Shown here: positions 26,235 to 35,096 of the stretch, in pieces
Layout: each line of letters starts with the position of its first letter
Position numbering within the stretch: the stretch's first letter is position 1
NCBI GenBank assembly: GCA_963782445.1
Contig: CAWAJM010000001.1
Coordinates: forward strand, 1,364,001-1,428,000
DNA length: 64,000 nucleotides
Origin: ZC4RG20 sp963782445
GTDB lineage: Bacteria > Pseudomonadota > Gammaproteobacteria > Steroidobacterales > Rariloculaceae
Direction: 5' to 3'
Position numbers and translations under genes: made by a program
The notes under the pieces: model-generated
What the model saw: only the letters and a program-made list of their open reading frames with translations
What the model was told of the DNA's origin: nothing
Database searches by the model: none

Positions 26235-26722
26235 GCCGGCTGTTCGAGTCCGAGGCGGCGTTCGCGGCCGCGGCCGCGGGCGTCGCGGCCGATTGGCGGG
26301 CCCGCTCGCTCGCGCCGCTGCTCGTCGGGCTCCGAGGCGGCCTCGGCAGCGGCAAATCCACTTGGGTGCGCGCGATGCTGCGGGGCCTTGGGTACGCCGG
26401 GCGCGTCCCGTCGCCGACCTACACTTTAATAGAGGACTACAGGCTCGAAGCCCTGACCGTCGTGCATCTCGACCTGTATCGCCTCGCGGACCCGCTCGAG
26501 CTCGAGAACCTCGGCCTGCGCGACAGGCTCGCGGCCGCCGACGCCTGGCTGCTCGTCGAGTGGCCGGAGCAGGGCGGGGTGCTGGCCGAACGCGTCGATC
26601 TCGACCTCGCGTTCGAGTTCGCCGGCCCGGCCGCGCGGCGCGTGCGCGCGACCTCGCGTTCCGAGGCCGGTCGGGCCGCACTCGCCGCCTTCCGTCGTTG
26701 CGACTTTAACAACTCCATCTAA
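26216..26722 (+). CDS. tsaE: tRNA t6A synthesis ATPase TsaE
   Basis: 168 residues from ATG 26216, overlapping nnr by 19 bases. P-loop GGLGSGKSTWVRAMLRGLGY (about 42-61), SPTYTLIEDY, HLDLYRLADPLELENLGLRD and LLVEWPEQGG are the family hallmarks. With TsaB and TsaD it makes threonylcarbamoyl-adenosine at position 37 of ANN-reading tRNAs. The order nnr-tsaE-amiB matches E. coli. Confidence 0.95.
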   Translation: MGESSLSRLFESEAAFAAAAAGVAADWRARSLAPLLVGLRGGLGSGKSTWVRAMLRGLGYAGRVPSPTYTLIEDYRLEALTVVHLDLYRLADPLELENLGLRDRLAAADAWLLVEWPEQGGVLAERVDLDLAFEFAGPAARRVRATSRSEAGRAALAAFRRCDFNNSI

Positions 26723-26809
26723 TCCCATATTTTTGAAAGTAAAAAATGTTGAAATCCCGGAGTAAGCCTGTAACATAAAGCGGGACGGCTTGCTGAGGGA
26801 GGCTGGGGC

Positions 26810-28129
26810 GTGCGTTTCGGGGTATGGGCGCGAGGAGCCTTGCTGCTGCTCCTATGGAGCTGGGTCCTGTCCAGCGCAGCGGCGGAAGTCGATGGCCTAC
26901 GGCTGTGGTCGGGGCCGGAGTCGACGCGTATCGTGCTCGACCTCAGCACGGCCGCCGATCATCGCGTCTTCACGCTCGAGCACCCGGACCGGATCGTCCT
27001 CGACATCTCGCACGCCAAGCTCGCCCATGCGCTCAAGCTGGACGACGCCAAGGGCTATGTCACCGACGTGCGCACGGGCTCGCGCCCGGGCGGGGAGCTG
27101 CGCATCGTCTTCGATCTCAAGCAGGCCGTACGGCCCAAGAGCTTTCTGCTGCCGCCCAACGACCAGTACGGGCATCGGCTCGTCATCGATCTGCTGCCGA
27201 AGACCGGCGAGACCGTGGTCAAGCGCGCCCCGTCGCCGGCGGCCGCGCGCGGCCGGGACCTCGTCGTCGTCATCGATCCGGGCCACGGCGGTGACGATCC
27301 GGGCGCCACAGGGCCGCACGGCGTGCTCGAGAAGGATGTCGTGCTCGCCATCGCGCGGCGTCTGCGCACGGAGCTCCAGCGCCAGCCGGGCATCCGGCCT
27401 GTGCTCACGCGGGACGGCGACTATTTCGTCGAGCTCGACAAGCGCCGCGAGATCGCCCATGCGGCCCAGGCCGATCTCTTCGTCTCGATTCACGCGGACT
27501 CCTATCGGGCCCCCGATGCGCGCGGCGCGACCGTCTACGTGCTCTCCGAGCGCGGGGCCAGCGACGAGATCGCCCGGCGCCTGGCCGAGCGCGAGAACGC
27601 GTCGGACCTGATCGGCGGCGTATCGCTGGCCGACAAGGATCCGATTCTGCGCAAGGTGCTGCTCGATCTCTCGCAGAACGCCGCGCTGAGCGCGAGCACG
27701 GCCGTGGGCGAGCATCTCATCGAACGGCTCGGCAGTGTCACGTCGATGCGTAAGACCGACGTGCAGCGGGCGCGTTTCGTCGTGCTCAAGCAGCCCGACA
27801 TCCCGTCCGTTCTCGTCGAGACGGCCTATATTTCGAACCCTCATCAGGAGCGCGAGCTCGACGATTCGAAGTACCAGGCTCAGATTGCGCGCGCGCTCTA
27901 CGCGGGCATCCTCGACTATTTCCAAGCGAACCCGCCGCCCGGCAGCTACCTTGCGCTCAACGACACCAAACGCGTGCGCGTGCCGATCCGCTACGTCATC
28001 GGCCGCGGGGACACGCTCTCGGACATCGCCCATCGCTACAAGGTGAGCCTGCCCGCGCTCAAGCGCTCGAACAGCCTCAAAAACGACGCGATCCAAGTCG
28101 GGCAGGTTCTTACGATCCCGCAAGGTTGA
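26810..28129 (+). CDS. amiB: Periplasmic N-acetylmuramoyl-L-alanine amidase with LysM
   Basis: 439 residues from GTG 26810 (GGAGGCTGGGGC upstream). Signal peptide to about residue 25, AMIN domain (about 27-130, VDGLRLWSGPESTRIVLDL), Amidase_3 domain (about 150-370) with zinc/catalytic motifs VIDPGHGGDDPG (His159), Glu174 in VLEKDV, SIHADS and ETAYISNP, and a C-terminal LysM (about 385-438, VIGRGDTLSDIAHRYKVSLP). It cleaves peptide stems from glycan strands at the division septum. Symbol follows synteny and the LysM tail. Confidence 0.93.
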   Translation: MRFGVWARGALLLLLWSWVLSSAAAEVDGLRLWSGPESTRIVLDLSTAADHRVFTLEHPDRIVLDISHAKLAHALKLDDAKGYVTDVRTGSRPGGELRIVFDLKQAVRPKSFLLPPNDQYGHRLVIDLLPKTGETVVKRAPSPAAARGRDLVVVIDPGHGGDDPGATGPHGVLEKDVVLAIARRLRTELQRQPGIRPVLTRDGDYFVELDKRREIAHAAQADLFVSIHADSYRAPDARGATVYVLSERGASDEIARRLAERENASDLIGGVSLADKDPILRKVLLDLSQNAALSASTAVGEHLIERLGSVTSMRKTDVQRARFVVLKQPDIPSVLVETAYISNPHQERELDDSKYQAQIARALYAGILDYFQANPPPGSYLALNDTKRVRVPIRYVIGRGDTLSDIAHRYKVSLPALKRSNSLKNDAIQVGQVLTIPQG

Positions 28130-28146
28130 CGAGACCGAAAAAGGCG

Positions 28147-28200
28147 AAAAAGGGGTCAGAGCCCTTTTCCGGGCCCCGAAAAGGGCTCTGACCCCTTTTT
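28147..28200. terminator. 23-bp perfect palindrome with T-run, between amiB and mutL
   Basis: Arms 28147-28169 and 28178-28200 are exact inverted copies (AAAAAGGGGTCAGAGCCC... and ...GGGCTCTGACCCCTTTTT) with an eight-base loop. The T-run follows the stem on both strands, so it can terminate in either direction. The GGGGTCAGAGCCC core is one I have seen as a dispersed palindrome in proteobacterial genomes, so it may also be a repeat family member. It starts 18 bases after the amiB stop. Confidence 0.75.
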
Positions 28201-28203
28201 CGA

Positions 28204-28209
28204 TACAAT
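28204..28209 (+). promoter_or_regulatory. Likely -10 element of mutL
   Basis: TACAAT in GATACAAT ends seven bases before GTG 28217, with no Shine-Dalgarno between. RNA would begin at about the GTG itself, which supports a leaderless mRNA and the GTG start rather than the ATG (28208) that overlaps this hexamer. Confidence 0.4.
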
Positions 28210-28216
28210 GCGCGGC

Positions 28217-30133
28217 GTGGCGATTCGCGTCCTTCCTTCGCAGCTCATCGATCAGATCGCGGCCGGCGAGGTCGTCGAGCGCCCGGCGTCCGTCGTCAAG
28301 GAACTCTGCGAGAATGCGCTCGATGCGCGCGCGCAGTCGATCGAGATCGACATCGAGGCCGGCGGCACGCGGCTGATCCGGATCACGGACGACGGCCACG
28401 GCATCGAGCGCGCGGAGCTGCCGCTCGCGCTGTCGAGACACGCGACGAGCAAGATCGCGACGCTCGACGATCTAGAGGCGCTCTCGACCATGGGTTTCCG
28501 GGGCGAGGCGCTGCCGAGCATCGCCTCCGTCTCCCGCCTCACGCTGACCTCGAGGGCGGCCGGGGCCGACACGGCCTGGGCCGTTGCCGCAGACGGCGGC
28601 GAGCTCGCCGAGGCGCGGCCCGCCCCGCATCCGTTCGGCACGACGATCGAGGTCCGCGATCTCTTCTTCAATACTCCGGCCAGACGTAAGTTCCTGCGCG
28701 CGGAACGAACCGAGAGCGGCCATCTCGACGCCGTGGTCAAGAGTCTCGCGCTCGCCCGCAGCGATGTCGAATTCCGCTTGCGCCACAACCAGCGTACGAC
28801 CTTACGGTTGCCGGCCGCGCGCGACCGCGCCGGTCAGGAGGCGCGCATCGCCGAGCTTTGCGGCGCCGAGTTCCTCGCGCAGGCGCGTTACTTCGAACGC
28901 AAGATCGAAGGCCTTTCGCTCTCGGGCTGGCTCGCGGCGCCGACCTTCTCGCGCAGTCAGCCCGACATGCAGTACACGTTCGTCAACGGGCGTTTCGTGC
29001 GCGACAAGCTATTGCGGCACGCCGCAAGGCTCGGGTATCAGGACGTGCTCTACCAGGCGCGGCAGCCTGCGTTCGTGCTGTTCCTCGCGCTCGATCCGCG
29101 CCGCGTCGATGTCAACGCGCATCCGGCGAAGCTCGAGATCCGCTTTCGCGATTCGCGCCTCGTGCACGACTTCGTGTTTCGCAGCATCGAAGCTGCGCTC
29201 GCTGCGACGTTCGAGACGGGCGCGGCGGGGCCGGGCCGCCTCGCGCCCGAGCGCGCGGCCGGCCCCGCCGGGACCGGCCGCGCGGCCGCGGGGTCGGCAG
29301 CGGGCTTGCCCGCGGCGCCGGCGCCGTTCCGGCTGGGCGGCGCCCGGCCCGGCTTCGGGCAGGGCGCCTTCGGATTCTCGGCCGGCGTCCGCGAGCACAC
29401 GGCGCTCTTCGCCCGGCTCCATTCGCCGTCCGCGACTGCCGATCCGGAGGCATGCGCCCAGCCGCACGATCACGGCGCCGCGGGCCGCAGTCCCGCCCTG
29501 GAGGGCCCGGTCGGCGCGGCGCGCGGCGAGGGTGAGCACGAGGGCGAGGTGCCGCCGCTCGGCTTCGCGCTCGCGCAGCTCGGCGGCATTTACGTGTTGG
29601 CCGAGAACGCCGAAGGCCTCGTCATCGTCGACATGCACGCCGCGCACGAACGCATTACCTACGAGCGTCTCAAAGCCGCCGTCGGCGCCGACAAGCTCAA
29701 GGCGCAGCCGCTGCTCGTGCCGATCGACGTGAGCGTAGCGGCGCGCGAGGCAGACTGTGCCGAGGAGCGGCGCGAGGAGCTCGAGCGCCTCGGGCTCGTC
29801 ATCGTGCGGCGCGGCCTCGAGGCCGTGCAGGTGCAGGCCATGCCTGCGCTGCTCGAGGGCGGCGACATCGCCGGGCTCGTGCGTGACGTGCTGGCCGATC
29901 TGGCCGAGAACGCGGGTGCGGCCCGCCTCGAGTCGCGGCTCAACGAGCTGCTCGCGACGATGGCCTGCCGCGCGGCCGTGCGCGCGCACCGGCGCCTCGA
30001 CATTGCCGAGATGAACGCGCTGCTGCGTCAGATGGAGCGTACCGAGCGCAGCGGGCAGTGCAATCATGGGCGGCCGACCTGGACGCGCATCAGCTTGACC
30101 GAGCTCGACAAGCTGTTTCTGCGCGGGCAATAA
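28217..30133 (+). CDS. mutL: DNA mismatch repair protein MutL (endonuclease-motif type)
   Basis: 638 residues from GTG 28217, giving AIRVLPSQLIDQIAAGEVVE like family N-termini (ATG 28208 is possible). The ATPase part has ENALDARAQSIEID, ITDDGHGIE and MGFRGEALPSI. A Pro/Ala/Gly-rich linker of about 130 residues (from about 335) follows. The C-terminal domain contains DMHAAHERITYE, which fits the metal-binding DQHA(X)2E(X)4E motif of nicking MutL proteins, plus CNHGRPT. E. coli MutL lacks the motif and relies on MutH. Fixed place between amiB and miaA. Confidence 0.94.
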   Translation: MAIRVLPSQLIDQIAAGEVVERPASVVKELCENALDARAQSIEIDIEAGGTRLIRITDDGHGIERAELPLALSRHATSKIATLDDLEALSTMGFRGEALPSIASVSRLTLTSRAAGADTAWAVAADGGELAEARPAPHPFGTTIEVRDLFFNTPARRKFLRAERTESGHLDAVVKSLALARSDVEFRLRHNQRTTLRLPAARDRAGQEARIAELCGAEFLAQARYFERKIEGLSLSGWLAAPTFSRSQPDMQYTFVNGRFVRDKLLRHAARLGYQDVLYQARQPAFVLFLALDPRRVDVNAHPAKLEIRFRDSRLVHDFVFRSIEAALAATFETGAAGPGRLAPERAAGPAGTGRAAAGSAAGLPAAPAPFRLGGARPGFGQGAFGFSAGVREHTALFARLHSPSATADPEACAQPHDHGAAGRSPALEGPVGAARGEGEHEGEVPPLGFALAQLGGIYVLAENAEGLVIVDMHAAHERITYERLKAAVGADKLKAQPLLVPIDVSVAAREADCAEERREELERLGLVIVRRGLEAVQVQAMPALLEGGDIAGLVRDVLADLAENAGAARLESRLNELLATMACRAAVRAHRRLDIAEMNALLRQMERTERSGQCNHGRPTWTRISLTELDKLFLRGQ

Positions 30134-30165
30134 GCGCCCGTCGCCTGCCCCGTTCGAGCCGAGAC

Positions 30166-31146
30166 ATGACGAGACCCGTGTCCGCCCCCGACGCACCGCC
30201 GGCCGACTTCAAATGCGTCTGCCTGACGGCGCCGACGGCCTGCGGCAAGACGGAGCTCGCGCTCGAGCTCGCACGCCGGCTGCCCGTCGAGATCGTCAGC
30301 GTGGACTCGGCCATGGTCTACCGGGGCATGGACATCGGCACGGCGAAACCTGATGCGGCCTTGCGCGCGGCCGTGCCGCATCACCTCGTCGACGTCGCCG
30401 ATCCGGCGGAGCCTTATTCGGCGGGCCGCTTTCTCGCCGAGGCGACGGCCGCGATCGCCCAGATCCGCGGGCGCGGCGGGCTGCCGCTGCTCGTCGGGGG
30501 AACCTTGCTGTATTTGCGTGCACTAAGGCAGGGATTGGCGCAACTGCCGGCGGCCGATGCGGCCCTGCGGGCCGAGCTCGACGCCGAGGCGGCCCGGCAC
30601 GGGTGGGCGGCGCTGCACGCGCGGCTCGAAAGGGTCGACCCGGAAGCCGCGCGCCGGATCGCGCCCGCGGACCGGCAGCGAATCCAGCGCGCGCTCGAGG
30701 TTCATCGGCTCACGGGCCGGCCGCTGACCGAGCTGCAGCGTGCCGCCAAGGCGGCACCGGGCCTCAAGGCGACGACGCTCGCGCTATGGCCCCCCTCGCG
30801 GGAGCTGCTGCGGGCGCGCATCGAACGGCGCTTCGACGCGATGGTCGAAGCAGGGTTTGTGACGGAGGTTCAGGAATTGCGCGCCCGGGGCGACCTTGGT
30901 ATGGATACACCATCGATGCGCGCGGTAGGCTATAGGCAGCTTTGGGGTTTCCTGGCGGCGCAGTACGATTGGCAGACGGCCCGTGCCAAAGCGCTGACGG
31001 CGACGCGGCAGCTCGCGAAGCGCCAGATGACGTGGCTTCGGTCGGAGAGGGAAGTCGAGAGGTTCGAGGCGTTTTCTCCGCACCTGGCAGAGAAATTGCT
31101 AGAGCGCATCGGTTCGGAGTACGAAGGGTGGAAAGGCGCCCTTTAG
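30166..31146 (+). CDS. miaA: tRNA dimethylallyltransferase
   Basis: 326 residues from ATG 30166. It transfers the isopentenyl group of DMAPP to A37 of UNN-reading tRNAs. Motifs: P-loop APTACGKTELALELA (usual form GPTASGKT), SVDSAMVYRGMDIGTAKP, PHHLVDVADP, LLVGGTLLYLRAL and QRIQRALEVHRLTG. A longer N-terminus is open upstream inside mutL but is unlikely. Next in order is hfq, as in E. coli. Confidence 0.94.
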   Translation: MTRPVSAPDAPPADFKCVCLTAPTACGKTELALELARRLPVEIVSVDSAMVYRGMDIGTAKPDAALRAAVPHHLVDVADPAEPYSAGRFLAEATAAIAQIRGRGGLPLLVGGTLLYLRALRQGLAQLPAADAALRAELDAEAARHGWAALHARLERVDPEAARRIAPADRQRIQRALEVHRLTGRPLTELQRAAKAAPGLKATTLALWPPSRELLRARIERRFDAMVEAGFVTEVQELRARGDLGMDTPSMRAVGYRQLWGFLAAQYDWQTARAKALTATRQLAKRQMTWLRSEREVERFEAFSPHLAEKLLERIGSEYEGWKGAL

Positions 31147-31283
31147 CATGTGTTAATATACACCGGTCGGTTAACACTGTTCCGTAAGTGGGATCGAAAA
31201 GCGGAACGAGATTTCAGGCACGCGCCGGCTGCGGTTGAACTTCGGACCTGATCTCGAAAACCCTAACAATAAAGGAGACCTCC

Positions 31284-31526
31284 ATGCCCAAAGGTCAGTC
31301 GCTGCAAGACCCGTTCCTGAATGCGCTGCGCAAAGAGAAGGTTCCGGTTTCGATATACCTGGTCAATGGCATCAAGCTTCAAGGACAAATCGATTCGTTC
31401 GACCAATTCGTCGTGCTGCTCCGGAATTCCGTCAGCCAGATGGTCTACAAGCATGCGATTTCGACCGTCGTCCCGGCGCGCAATGTGCGCCTTGCCGCGG
31501 CCGACGACGATGACGCAGAGGACTGA
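31284..31526 (+). CDS. hfq: RNA chaperone Hfq
   Basis: 80 residues with a strong ribosome site (AAAGGAGACCTCC before ATG). Sm1 region LQDPFLNALRKEKVPVSIYL, Sm2 YKHAISTVVP, then a short acidic tail (ADDDDAED), shorter than the E. coli tail of about 30 residues. It assembles as a hexameric ring that pairs small RNAs with mRNAs. The 137-base leader from miaA contains TAATAT (31154-31159), a possible own promoter, in addition to read-through from miaA. Confidence 0.97.
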   Translation: MPKGQSLQDPFLNALRKEKVPVSIYLVNGIKLQGQIDSFDQFVVLLRNSVSQMVYKHAISTVVPARNVRLAAADDDDAED

Positions 31527-31555
31527 GCGCACGGCTGCCGGTCGAGGAGCGCCGC

Positions 31556-32830
31556 TTGCTTGAGCGTGCTCGCACCGCGGAACGATCCCTGCTAGTTCAC
31601 GTCGGCCTCGGCCGATCCTGCTACGAAGACGAAATCCAGGAGTTCGAAGCGCTCGCCGAGTCGGCGGGCGCTGTCGTCGTCGGTCAGATCCACGCGCAGC
31701 GTGCGAAGCCCGATCCGCGGTATTTCCTCGGGACGGGCAAGACCGAAGAGATCGCTGCACTCGTGGCCGAGACGCATGCCGAGCTCGTGCTCGTGAATCA
31801 CGAGCTCAGCGCCGGCCAGGAGCGTAATCTCGAACGCCGGCTCTGCGCGCGCGTGCTCGACCGCAACGGGCTCATCCTGGACATCTTCGCGCAGCGCGCG
31901 GCAAGCTTCGAGGGCAAGCTGCAGGTCGAGCTCGCGCAGCTCGAGCACCTGTCGACGCGCCTCGTGCGCGGCTGGACTCACCTCGAGCGGCAGAAGGGCG
32001 GCATCGGCCTGCGCGGTCCGGGCGAGACGCAGCTCGAGACGGACCGCCGCCTGCTCGGCCGGCGCATCCGCCATCTCAAGGAGCGTCTCGAGCGCGTCGA
32101 GCGTCAACGCCAGACGGGCCGCAAGGAGCGCGTGCGCACGGGCGTGCCGCTCGTCGCGCTCGTCGGCTACACGAACGCAGGCAAGACCACGCTGTTCAAC
32201 GCGCTTTCGGGCGCCCAGCTCGAGGCCAAGAATCAGCTCTTCGCGACGCTCGACCCGACCGTCCGCCGGCTCGATCTCGGCGGTGACGAAGTGCTGCTCG
32301 CCGACACGGTCGGCTTCGTGCGCGATCTGCCGCACGAGCTCGTGGCGGCGTTTCGCGCGACGCTGACGGAGACGCGCGAAGCCTCCCTGCTGCTGCACGT
32401 CATCGACGCGAGCGACCCGCACCACGCGGACCGCATGACGCAGGTCGAGACGGTCCTGGAGCAGATCGGGGCCGGAGAGGTGCCGCGCGTCGAGGTGTAC
32501 AATAAGGCGGATCGGATCCCCGGCGACGGGGGGGCGCGCCAGGAGACGTCCTCGAAGGTATTCGTGTCGGCCGTCACGGGCGAGGGGCTCCCGGCCCTGG
32601 TCGAGACCGTTCGGTCCGCGGCACTGGGCGACCGCGTTGCGCGCCGGCTAAGGCTGGGCCCGCAGCACAGCCGCCTCCGGGCCAAGCTTTTCGATTGGCA
32701 TGCCGTCCGGGGCGAGACCCCGGATCCGGCCGGCGGCTGGACGCTCGACGTGGAGCTCACGGCCCGGCGCTGGCGGGAGCTCTGCAGCACGGAAGGCTTT
32801 TCACAGGACGAAACGACACAGACGGTGTAA
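31556..32830 (+). CDS. hflX: Ribosome-associated GTPase HflX
   Basis: 424 residues from TTG 31556 (GAGGAG upstream). N-terminal HflX domain with RYFLGTGKTEEIAALV and NHELSAGQERNLE, a helical linker (GIGLRGPGETQLETDRRLL), then a GTPase domain with G1 GYTNAGKTT near residue 203, G3 DTVGF, and G4 NKAD. It binds the 50S subunit and rescues or splits stalled ribosomes. Thirty bases downstream of hfq. Confidence 0.95.
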   Translation: MLERARTAERSLLVHVGLGRSCYEDEIQEFEALAESAGAVVVGQIHAQRAKPDPRYFLGTGKTEEIAALVAETHAELVLVNHELSAGQERNLERRLCARVLDRNGLILDIFAQRAASFEGKLQVELAQLEHLSTRLVRGWTHLERQKGGIGLRGPGETQLETDRRLLGRRIRHLKERLERVERQRQTGRKERVRTGVPLVALVGYTNAGKTTLFNALSGAQLEAKNQLFATLDPTVRRLDLGGDEVLLADTVGFVRDLPHELVAAFRATLTETREASLLLHVIDASDPHHADRMTQVETVLEQIGAGEVPRVEVYNKADRIPGDGGARQETSSKVFVSAVTGEGLPALVETVRSAALGDRVARRLRLGPQHSRLRAKLFDWHAVRGETPDPAGGWTLDVELTARRWRELCSTEGFSQDETTQTV

Positions 32831-32836
32831 TTCGCG

Positions 32837-33970
32837 ATGGCATGGGACGACGGAGACAATAAGGGCAATCCCTGGCGGGGGTCCGACGGCAACAAGGGGC
32901 CGACGGATCTCGATGCCATCGTCAAGGATTTCCAGCGCCGGCTCGCGCGCCTGTTCGGCGGCCGCGGGGGGCCGGGTCGGCCCGGAGGCGGCGCATCGAA
33001 CTTCGGCTCGAGCCTGATTTTGGGCGGCGTCGCCGTGCTGTTGCTCGTTTGGGTGCTGAGCGGCTTCTACAAAGTCGACGCGGCCGAGCGCGGCATCGTG
33101 CTGCGTTTCGGCGACTACCGCGCGACGACCCAGCCGGGCCTGCAATGGCATTGGCCCTGGCCCATCGAGAGCGTCGAAAAGGTCAACACGGGCCGCACGG
33201 AGACGTGGCGTTACCAGGGCAGCATGCTGACGCGCGACGAGAACATCGTCAACGTCGAGCTCGTCGTGCAGTATCGGCGGGCCGATCCCGTCAAGTACCT
33301 GTTCAGCGTCCGCCAGCCCGACGAGACGCTGCACGACGTGACGCAGAGCGCGATCCGCGAGGTCGTCGGCAAGAACGACCTGGATTTCATCCTGACGCAG
33401 GGCCGCGAACAGATCGCGGCGCAGACGAAGGCGCTGCTGCAGAGCACGCTCGACAACTACGGCACCGGCATCAAAGTCTACGAGGTGAACCTGCAAGAGG
33501 CGAACTTCCCGCGCGAGGTCGAAAGCGCGGTGCAGGACGCCGTCAAGGCCCGCGAGGACAAGGCGCGCGCGATCCTCGAGGCGCAGAAATACACGAACGG
33601 CGTGCTGCCGAGGGCGCGCGGCAAGGCGGCCCGGACGACGGAAGAAGCCCAGGCCTACCGTGATCAGGTCGTGGCCCAGGCCCAGGGCGAGACGGCCCGC
33701 TTTCTCTCGATTCTCGGCGAATACACGAAGGCGCCGGATGTGACGCGCCGACGCATGTATCTCGACACCGTCGAGTCGATCCTCTCGCGCTCGACGAAGG
33801 TCATCGTCGATACGGGCAACAGCAACAATATGCTCTACCTGCCGCTCGACCAGCTCATGAAGCGGCGCAGCGAGCAGGGTGCGTCGAAGCAGGCGGCCGT
33901 CTCGGCCGCCGCCGCGGCCGTGGACAGCACGCCGAGCTCAAGCGCCTCGCGCGCGCGGCCGAGCCGCTAG
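32837..33970 (+). CDS. hflK: HflK, modulator of FtsH protease
   Basis: 377 residues. Gly-rich cytoplasmic leader, one membrane segment (LILGGVAVLLLVWVLSGFY, about 57-75), then the SPFH/prohibitin domain (GIVLRFGDYRATTQPGLQW onward) in the periplasm. It pairs with HflC to form a large complex that encloses FtsH at the inner membrane. Starts six bases after the hflX stop; hflC follows after eight bases. Confidence 0.95.
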   Translation: MAWDDGDNKGNPWRGSDGNKGPTDLDAIVKDFQRRLARLFGGRGGPGRPGGGASNFGSSLILGGVAVLLLVWVLSGFYKVDAAERGIVLRFGDYRATTQPGLQWHWPWPIESVEKVNTGRTETWRYQGSMLTRDENIVNVELVVQYRRADPVKYLFSVRQPDETLHDVTQSAIREVVGKNDLDFILTQGREQIAAQTKALLQSTLDNYGTGIKVYEVNLQEANFPREVESAVQDAVKAREDKARAILEAQKYTNGVLPRARGKAARTTEEAQAYRDQVVAQAQGETARFLSILGEYTKAPDVTRRRMYLDTVESILSRSTKVIVDTGNSNNMLYLPLDQLMKRRSEQGASKQAAVSAAAAAVDSTPSSSASRARPSR

Positions 33971-33978
33971 GAGCCCCC

Positions 33979-34866
33979 ATGAGCACCCGCTTCAACATCG
34001 TTCTCGTTGCCCTCGTCGTCCTCGCCGTCGTCGTGCGCCTGTCCGTGTTTACCGTCGACGAGCGCGAGCACGTGCTCAAGTTCCGCTTCGGCGAGATCGT
34101 GAGCGTGGACAGCCACCCCGGGCTGCACTTCAAGTGGCCGATTGTGAACACCATCATGCGCTTTCCGGACCGCGTCCTGACCTCCGAGAACAGCGAGGAG
34201 AAGTTTCTGACGGGCGAGAAGAAGAACCTCATCGTCGATTACTTCGTTACGTGGCGCATCTCGGATCCGGCCGAGTATTACGAGGCCGTGCACGGCAGCG
34301 AGGAGGCCGCGTACCAGCGCCTCTCGGCCATCGTCAAAGAGGGCATCAAGGCAGCCATCAGCCGGCGTACGGTGCAGGAAGTCGTCTCGGCCGAGCGGTC
34401 CGAGCTCATGGACAACATGCTCGTGCAGGCGCGCAAGCGCTCGAAGGAGCTCGGCATCGATCTCGTGGACGTGCGCGTCAAGCGCATCGATCTGTCCGAC
34501 GAGGTCAGCGACTCGGTTTACAGCCGGATGCGGCAGGAGCGCCAGCGCGTGGCAGAGCAGCTGCGCGCCGAGGGCGAGGAAGAATCCGAGCGCATTCGCG
34601 CCGACGCCGACCGCCAAAGCACGGTGATTCAGGCCGATGCGTTTCGGGACGCGGAGAAGATTCGCGGCGAGGGCGATGCCAAGGCGGCGGACGTCTATGC
34701 CAAGGCCTACGGGCAGAACCCGAAGTTCTACGATTTCTACCGCAGCATGCTCGCCTATAAGAAGGCGATCGGCGGTCCGAACAACGTCCTCGTGCTCAAG
34801 CCCGACAGCGACTTCTTCCAGTTTCTGAAGAACGAGTTCGGCGCCGAGGCGACGCACACGCAGTAA
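33979..34866 (+). CDS. hflC: HflC, modulator of FtsH protease
   Basis: 295 residues. N-terminal membrane anchor FNIVLVALVVLAVVVRLSV, SPFH domain (HVLKFRFGEIVSVDSHPGLH), and a long charged coiled-coil stretch (ERQRVAEQLRAEGEEESERI) ending in FYDFYRSMLAYKKAIG. Partner of HflK. Ribosome site AGGAG just before the ATG. Confidence 0.95.
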   Translation: MSTRFNIVLVALVVLAVVVRLSVFTVDEREHVLKFRFGEIVSVDSHPGLHFKWPIVNTIMRFPDRVLTSENSEEKFLTGEKKNLIVDYFVTWRISDPAEYYEAVHGSEEAAYQRLSAIVKEGIKAAISRRTVQEVVSAERSELMDNMLVQARKRSKELGIDLVDVRVKRIDLSDEVSDSVYSRMRQERQRVAEQLRAEGEEESERIRADADRQSTVIQADAFRDAEKIRGEGDAKAADVYAKAYGQNPKFYDFYRSMLAYKKAIGGPNNVLVLKPDSDFFQFLKNEFGAEATHTQ

Positions 34867-34901
34867 CTGCTTTTTTGGGGCACGGACGGGGAGGCTAGGC
34901 G

Positions 34902-35093
34902 TTGGCCTGGGCGGATCTTTTTGCGGGCTTGGCGTTTTATCTGATCATCGAGGGTCTGTTCCCGTTCGTGAGCCCGCGCGTATGGAGGCGCGGGCTCTCC
35001 GTGCTGGGCCGGCTCGAGGACAACCAGCTGCGTGCTTTCGGCCTCGGGGCCGTGATCACGGGGCTCGTGCTGCTGTTCATTATTAGGGGTTGA
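34902..35093 (+). CDS. DUF2065 (YjeT-like) small membrane protein
   Basis: 63 residues from TTG 34902 (GGGGAGGCTAGGCG upstream). Two hydrophobic segments (DLFAGLAFYLIIEGLFPFV and GAVITGLVLLFIIRG) joined by RRGLSVLGRLEDNQLRAFG. Same family and same place, between hflC and purA, as YjeT of E. coli. Function unknown; the position suggests a link to HflKC. Confidence 0.9.
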   Translation: MAWADLFAGLAFYLIIEGLFPFVSPRVWRRGLSVLGRLEDNQLRAFGLGAVITGLVLLFIIRG

Positions 35094-35096
35094 AGA

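Noticed and set aside
24669..26681. Minus-strand extension of the queG frame through nnr and tsaE
   Set aside because: The queG protein starts at ATG 24647; upstream translation is Arg/Ala-rich noise opposite real genes.
28208..28210. ATG 28208 as the mutL start
   Set aside because: It overlaps the likely -10 box; GTG 28217 gives the conserved N-terminus. Not excluded.
32490..32515. GTGTACAATAAGG, promoter-like, within hflX
   Set aside because: It encodes the conserved VYNKAD G4 motif of the GTPase, so codons explain it.
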